From: Syngnathus acus
Taxonomy: Eukaryota > Chordata > Actinopteri > Syngnathiformes > Syngnathidae
Direction: 5' to 3'
Assembly: GCF_901709675.1 (NCBI RefSeq)
Contig: NC_051089.1
Location: 1,491,476 to 1,555,475 of the forward strand
DNA length: 64,000 bases
Below are positions 58,567-64,000 of this stretch, piece after piece (within the stretch, counting starts at the first letter, position 1; the number at the start of each line of letters is the position of its first letter). The notes under the pieces are model-generated. The model ran no database searches and had not been told where the DNA came from. It saw only the letters and a program-made list of their open reading frames with translations. Made by a program: the position numbers and the translations under genes.

Positions 58567-60930
58567 GCTTACTTGATCATTTTGAGTTTGTTTTTCTGAG
58601 CCTGTTTACTCTTTTGGCCAACTTCATGTGAAGAAGTGCTAGGTGATTCTTATGTAAAATGAAGATTGGCTTTATTTGTATGTCGTTTAAAAGTAGCGTA
58701 CACTTCATAATAGACAATTTAGAGTACTGTTTGTTTCTTTTTTTTTACTCCAACAAATACATCAAAAAATACAAAAAGCACAATTGTGAAAGCGTCTTTG
58801 TGAGCCTACCATAAGCTATATCCAAATTATATTTGATATGTAATAAGAGACGCCTACGCAATCAATGTAAGGTTTATGCTACAGCTAACTCAAATAAACA
58901 ACATTGTTTATTATTCAAATGTTTTTGATCTACGTTTTGACGTTTCTAAATAATAAAATGAATTGTAATAAATAAATAAATAAATGTTAGAAGTTGATTA
59001 TGAAATTTCTGTCCGAAAAGGCCCGATTCAAATTTGCAAAAAATGTGAAAATAACATGAGGTTTTTGAGTTATAACTGCTCGCAAACACACATGAAAATG
59101 TCATTTCTGGAAGTTTGCGTCATACTATCCCGTGTCTCTTTTAATCGTAATTTTGTGGGTGACTGCACTTTTTTACTCAGAGGTCATCTTTGATCACGGG
59201 TGGTTCTCATTCTGATCATCTCGCGGCCAGATTCTGCGGTTCTTTCCAACGGGCATCACTTGACTATTGGGAGGTGAGTTCAAACCGTTCTTGCACCTTA
59301 AGCCTGAATTTGATATCTTGTAAAAGTCGAAACAGTCAGCGTGGGACTCGTCTTTTTTTTTTGTTTTTTTTAAGTGCCTGTGTTTTTTCCTGCTTAGCGC
59401 CAGAAACTCTATTTGAAGCTCCGACCCGGTAACATGAACATGGGCTGGAGAGTGTGAGCAATTTGCCAGGTGTATGACACATCAAGCTGGCACACGGTTG
59501 CGGAATGCAAAATCCCCCAACATTCTTTGCCCGGTGGCCAGGCCAACCAGGCTGGCCAACACGCTGGAAGGTCGGATTAAAGCGCAAACGCCCGCTTGAT
59601 CCGACGAGACTCAAAGGCCGTGTGTCTTTGTCAAAACAAACTCAGCGACGGACGGCGCCAGAACGCACGCACTATAAACAACCGTTAATGTGTTGCCTGT
59701 CATCACTGTTCAAAGTCTTCTTTCTTTTTTTTTTATCCTCATAAAAGACAGATCAACCATAACAGTGGAGCGATGACATCACATGTCTGCGTTTGGAATG
59801 TGCATGGGTTCAAAGCGATGAGGCCTGGGTGTGAAGGGTCAAAGGTTAAAAAGGAAAGGAAGTGAGAGAGCTGTAATTGGAGTTTATGTTTTGCAGCGCC
59901 CTACTTTTCCCCCTCAGGGGGGCTGATGTGCTTGCGTGCGAGCCTGATCCGGTTACCGACAATATCTGGTGAAGAAACCGAAGCCGCCAACACATTCGAT
60001 GACAACCGATACAAGTTGCAGTCAAAAACCAACTTGGAAAAATAAAGGTAAACTCCGACGCCAGACTCATTGGTCACGTAAATTGAAGTATTAACGATGG
60101 TTTGGGGGTATTTTTAGCAAAGTGAGGGCATCTGTTGTTGAGCTGAATGGTTCAAGCCATGCGGATCACGCACGCATGTTGGTTACATTCTATGATGGAA
60201 ATTCAGGAGGCCTGCCACAAAGCTTCTGCAGAGAAGACACCAAGTAGATTCATGGCCAGTATTTGTGGTGCAAATCATCTTGGGGGGTACGTGCACGAAT
60301 CTCCCGCTGCTTGTGTTTATTTTTCAGGGGCTGCTGCGGATCTAAAAATAACCATGTGACCATGATGATGGGAGTGTCCACCAAGATGCTCTCTATAACA
60401 CGCCAGGCTGCAGATGCACACAGATTGCAAACCAGAACTTTCTCGGAACTAAAACACTTACGCAGGTAAGTGAAAGGTCGAAGGTGAGGTGAGATTTAGA
60501 AATGAAATGAGTTGACAGGATTTCCAGGGAGAGCGTGGTTAAGATTCTTGATTAAATGCTCAAAATGTGTCGCTTTGTTACATTTGATTTTGTTGTATAA
60601 AAGGCTGTCCTTGTGGATAGAATTTCAAGATACAGAAATATACAAAGACAAAAAAATATATATTGTGAGCTAAAACATATCAGTTGAATGGATTTTAAAA
60701 TATAAAATACTGACATTTATGGCAGCAATATTGAATACAATACAAGGGACAGCGGTTCTGTTCACTTTTATTAACTTTTATCTGAAGTTAGAAAATCATT
60801 TATTTATAAATGTATACTTTTAAAAATGTACACATTTATAATAGCCCAAGTTAAAAAGGTTATCAAAATTTGTTGCCTCTATATTTAAATTTTTTGGGGG
60901 ATTTTCTATTTTGACTGTAGTGCATTTCAC
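58567..60930. other. Intergenic DNA between the mettl21 genes
   Basis: Contains the mettl21e 3' UTR up to 58898. No other gene was recognised. An untranslated first exon of mettl21c probably lies here, since TTTTGACTGTAG immediately precedes the start codon region and looks like a 3' splice site. Confidence 0.5.
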
Positions 60931-61919
60931 ATGGCTACTTCGTCATGCACTGAAGAAGCCAAGCAGAGTGAGGTGACGATGGAGGAAGATGAAGTGCCGA
61001 CAGAGGCGATGGGTAAGCGTGTCACTAGCACGATGTGGAGTTGTGCCACGTGTAATATTCTCCTTTGCGTCGTCAAGAGGAGTCAGAAGTTGTCCACGAG
61101 CAGCACAGACAAGGGTGGACACCGTGCGTCTTCTTCGAGGCAAATAAAGAGATGTATCATTACGTCGGGCAGAAGATCGTCATCCAGGAAGGTCTTGACT
61201 CCTACGGAGGAATGATATGGCCTGCGGTGAGTCTCTCTGCTCAATGTGAGACTGTCGCGGCAATGTCACGCGTCCTGCTCGTATCGCAGGCTTTGGCTCT
61301 CTGTCAGTATTTGGACTCTCATCGGGACCAGCCGAATCTCACGGACAAAGCCGTGCTGGAGATCGGTGCAGGGACCGGCTTGCTGTCCATTGTGGCCTCG
61401 CTCCTTGGTGGGTGAGACCCAGATGAACTATTGTGGGTCCTCTTCAGCATTGACGTTTTCCATCTCGGTTCGATGCGCTCTACAGGGGCTTGGGTGACCG
61501 CCACCGACCTTCCGGACATTCTCGGCAACCTGAGATTCAACCTGAGCAAGAACACCAGGGGACGCTGCAGACACACCCCCCAGGTGGCCCCTCTGTCTTG
61601 GGGTCACGACCTGGAGCGCAATTACCCCACGTCGGTCTATCGCTACGACTACATCCTGGCAGCTGATGTGATCTACCACCACGACTACCTGGATGAGCTT
61701 CTGGCCACCTTGAAGCATTTCTGCAAGCCAGGGACTACCTTGATCTTGGCCAACAAGCTCAGAATAGAGTCTGACCATACGTTTCTGGACAAATTGAAAA
61801 GGGCTTTTCACACCATGTTGCTGGAAGAAGATGAATCGTTAATCATCTTAATGGCCACGTGCAGAGAAGGTGAGGAGAGAAAGGACATCCAGGAACTACC
61901 ATCTCGATTACTCGGTTGA
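60931..61919 (+). CDS. mettl21c: METTL21C-like protein-lysine methyltransferase
   Basis: Paralogue of the upstream mettl21e-like gene; mammalian METTL21C is a muscle protein-lysine methyltransferase. Coding exons: 60931-61012, 61078-61226, 61290-61407, 61486-61919; 783 nt, 260 aa (human 264). Features: an acidic N-terminus; YHYVGQKIVIQEGLDSYGGM, matching human RFAGKEIVIQESIESYGAV; LALCQYL; SAM motif I EIGAGTGLLSIV; TATDLPDILGNL; and the D-x-x-Y motif in YILAADVIYHHDYLDELL, whose YHH is typical of METTL21C. Exon 3 is 118 bp, the same length and phase as in mettl21e, which shows common descent. The intron that splits mettl21e at KYTPL is absent here. A poly(A) signal is at 62141-62146. Confidence 0.93.
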
Positions 61920-64000
61920 GCTTGTGTGTCAGCATTTGCGTCAGGCACGCACGAGCGCAATCTGGGCCAACAAGGTCAGACTGGAGGCCGACCTCTCATT
62001 TAGGGAAGCCTGAAGATGGAGTGATGAAGATCAAGATGCAGAGACATGGATAGTTAACTATATAAAGGAACTAATAGTACAAGTTCCTGTCACTAAGATC
62101 ACCATCACTAGAAATCATGGGAACCTTTTGGAGAGGGCCCAATAAACATTTGATAGCACACAGAATTTGTTGGTAGAAGTATTTGACTTGAAAACTCTCA
62201 GTCATAAAACAACAGGATAAGTTTTTTTGTGTTGTTGCTTTTTAATACGCTGACACCAGCAGAAAAGGAAACACGTGAGGATTCTGTTTGGTGACAGAAG
62301 TGGACGGCATTCAGTAGTGGTGGAAGTTAAGGCCTTTTCTCAGAAACTATCAATGGCAAACCTGAACTTTTTATCTGAGCCCAAATCCACGGGGGTAAAA
62401 GGAATAACAATGCAAAAAAAAGAAAAAAACCTGCAGGTTTCCATGACGACTGTCAATAGGTGCACCTGACCTAAAAATGAGACAGCTAAAAACAAAAATG
62501 TAATAACTAAGTGCCCTCCCGCCCAAAAAGTCATTTTGTAATTACAGATGGAGTCCAGTTCCACAACCCATTTGATCATTTTCATTGTTTTAAATTATGA
62601 TTGATATAAAAAAGACAGCAGCAGTCTATTGCTGATCTATAAAACAAGATTACTGGCCAGTAACCAAACAAACATCCTTCCTAGTTTGACATTTTCAGAC
62701 CAACCTTTGCTTGTTGACAATAGTGATGCAAATCCACGGCTGGAATGCATAAATAAAAGAAACTACGTCTACGTTCTCTACACATATCGAAACCCTCCCC
62801 CGGGATGGAAAATTGAGGAGAGAATACATCCAAAGGTCAAACAACTGCATCAGATGCAAAATGGCCAACTGCGATTTGTCAAATAAAAGCAAGGTGAGGT
62901 CAAGTATCAAAAACATGCAAAACAAACCTGACACCATTGACGTAACCTACTCACACTTTTATCCTTCAATTCAGCTCATGGAAAAGAAACAAGTTGGCCG
63001 TATATTCAACTCATTCACTTCCACACGCGCATGAATGCTTTGAATTTATAATTCGCTTCCAAATAAAATCATTGTTTCCTGAAATCCTACAAGACATGCA
63101 TATATGCAAAATACATTGATTGGAATATTAGTATTACGGTATACACTTATTGCATGGTACTATGTTTCGCTATGCATGTATGTACATCATTTCCATTCGT
63201 GTGCACGTTTTAAATGCCGCACAAAACATATCTACTGACGAGTGAACGTGCACCGGTGAAGCCACGGCTGGGCTGAGGTCCGTTGGGCGCCCGCCCACGT
63301 GGGGCGGTTATCTTGAGCCGCCGCCGCGGCGCAAAATGATGAGGCTGTGGCCCGCTTGACATCGGAGTGCCTTGAGTGCGGACTGATGCAAAAAGAGAGA
63401 AATCACACGGATCCAACCCAAGCACATCTTTCCCCCTCGCGTCAGTAAAGGTACGTGGATGCAAGGCACCGTAACACTGCTTCAGTTCTGAGGTCTGTTC
63501 ATTTAAGAGAAGTCAGATCCTAAAAGTCCAAGAGTGAACTTAACATCCAGGTAAGCATGGCACAAAGATGTGGGACGATTTCCTGGTGTCCCTTGAATAT
63601 TGAAGGAAAGTAGAGACATTTAAAACGGAGCAAAGAAATGTGACTGTGACCTAAGGAGAACCCGAAAATGATCCAAGTGCTGTATCTACTTCAAATTGTT
63701 GATCTGAAGAGATTTGGAGGAAGAAACAAGCTGCATTCATCTAATTCTTTGTTGTTGTGCTGCTGGTGGCACTTGAATCCAAAGACAGATGTTCTCAATG
63801 TGACCTTTTGAAATGAGCGTGAGCGTCAGTGTCCTTTCACTGTCCAAGACGAAGAAGTGAAAAGGAAAAAGGTAGTCTGCCCACATGATCCTGAGGGGCG
63901 TCGTACTGATGGCTTCAGTGTGGCCACGCTGTTTATGCTGTTGCTGTGATTTGTTTAGAAGGGATTGTAGTCTGCAGGGTACATGACGGGGAGCCAGTTT
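61920..64000. other. DNA downstream of mettl21c
   Basis: The mettl21c 3' UTR runs to about the poly(A) signal at 62141-62146. Beyond it I see no gene on either strand; a GC-rich patch at 63230-63470 is unexplained. Confidence 0.55.

Overview
The window is nuclear DNA from a teleost fish. The evidence is vertebrate genes with GT-AG introns, many introns of only 60-100 nt, GC-poor intergenic DNA with microsatellites, and small TA-flanked inverted-repeat transposons. No species is assigned. Ten protein-coding genes, one broken by the window edge, and one six-member microRNA cluster can be supported; exon coordinates below were read from splice sites and checked for reading phase.

Left third (1-31 kb, minus strand). 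The 5' six coding exons of glypican-5 (gpc5) lie between 6.7 and 18.4 kb; the last exons are outside the window or not recognisable. About 0.75 kb upstream of the gpc5 start codon, on the same strand, is a complete miR-17~92 cluster in canonical order (17, 18a, 19a, 20a, 19b, 92a). A CpG-rich region at 20.2-21.8 kb follows and is the likely host-gene promoter. Between miR-92a and gpc5 sits a perfect 37-bp inverted repeat with an 8-nt loop. Then comes ephrin-B2 (efnb2, five exons, 25.3-31.0 kb).

Middle (31-49 kb). A gene-poor stretch carries a roughly 640-bp TTTC/TGTC tract. It is followed by a dense block: a leukotriene-B4/chemoattractant-like GPCR (+), cenpq (-), mrpl16 (-), txnl4b (-), trmt10c (+) and blzf1/golgin-45 (-). 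txnl4b/trmt10c and blzf1/ercc5 are head-to-head pairs that probably share promoters.

Right (49-64 kb, plus strand). ercc5/XPG has 15 coding exons, including a minor-spliceosome AT-AC intron. Two tandem METTL21 lysine methyltransferase paralogues follow (mettl21e-like and mettl21c-like). The last 2 kb hold no recognisable gene.

The human orthologues of gpc5, MIR17HG, efnb2, ercc5 and mettl21c all lie on chromosome 13q, so the window keeps that linkage, compacted and interleaved with genes that are elsewhere in human. Standout signals are the close miR-17~92/gpc5 arrangement with the novel hairpin, the ercc5 U12 intron, an apparent excess of GC-AG introns, and a transposon family whose largest copy carries a 251-bp satellite.
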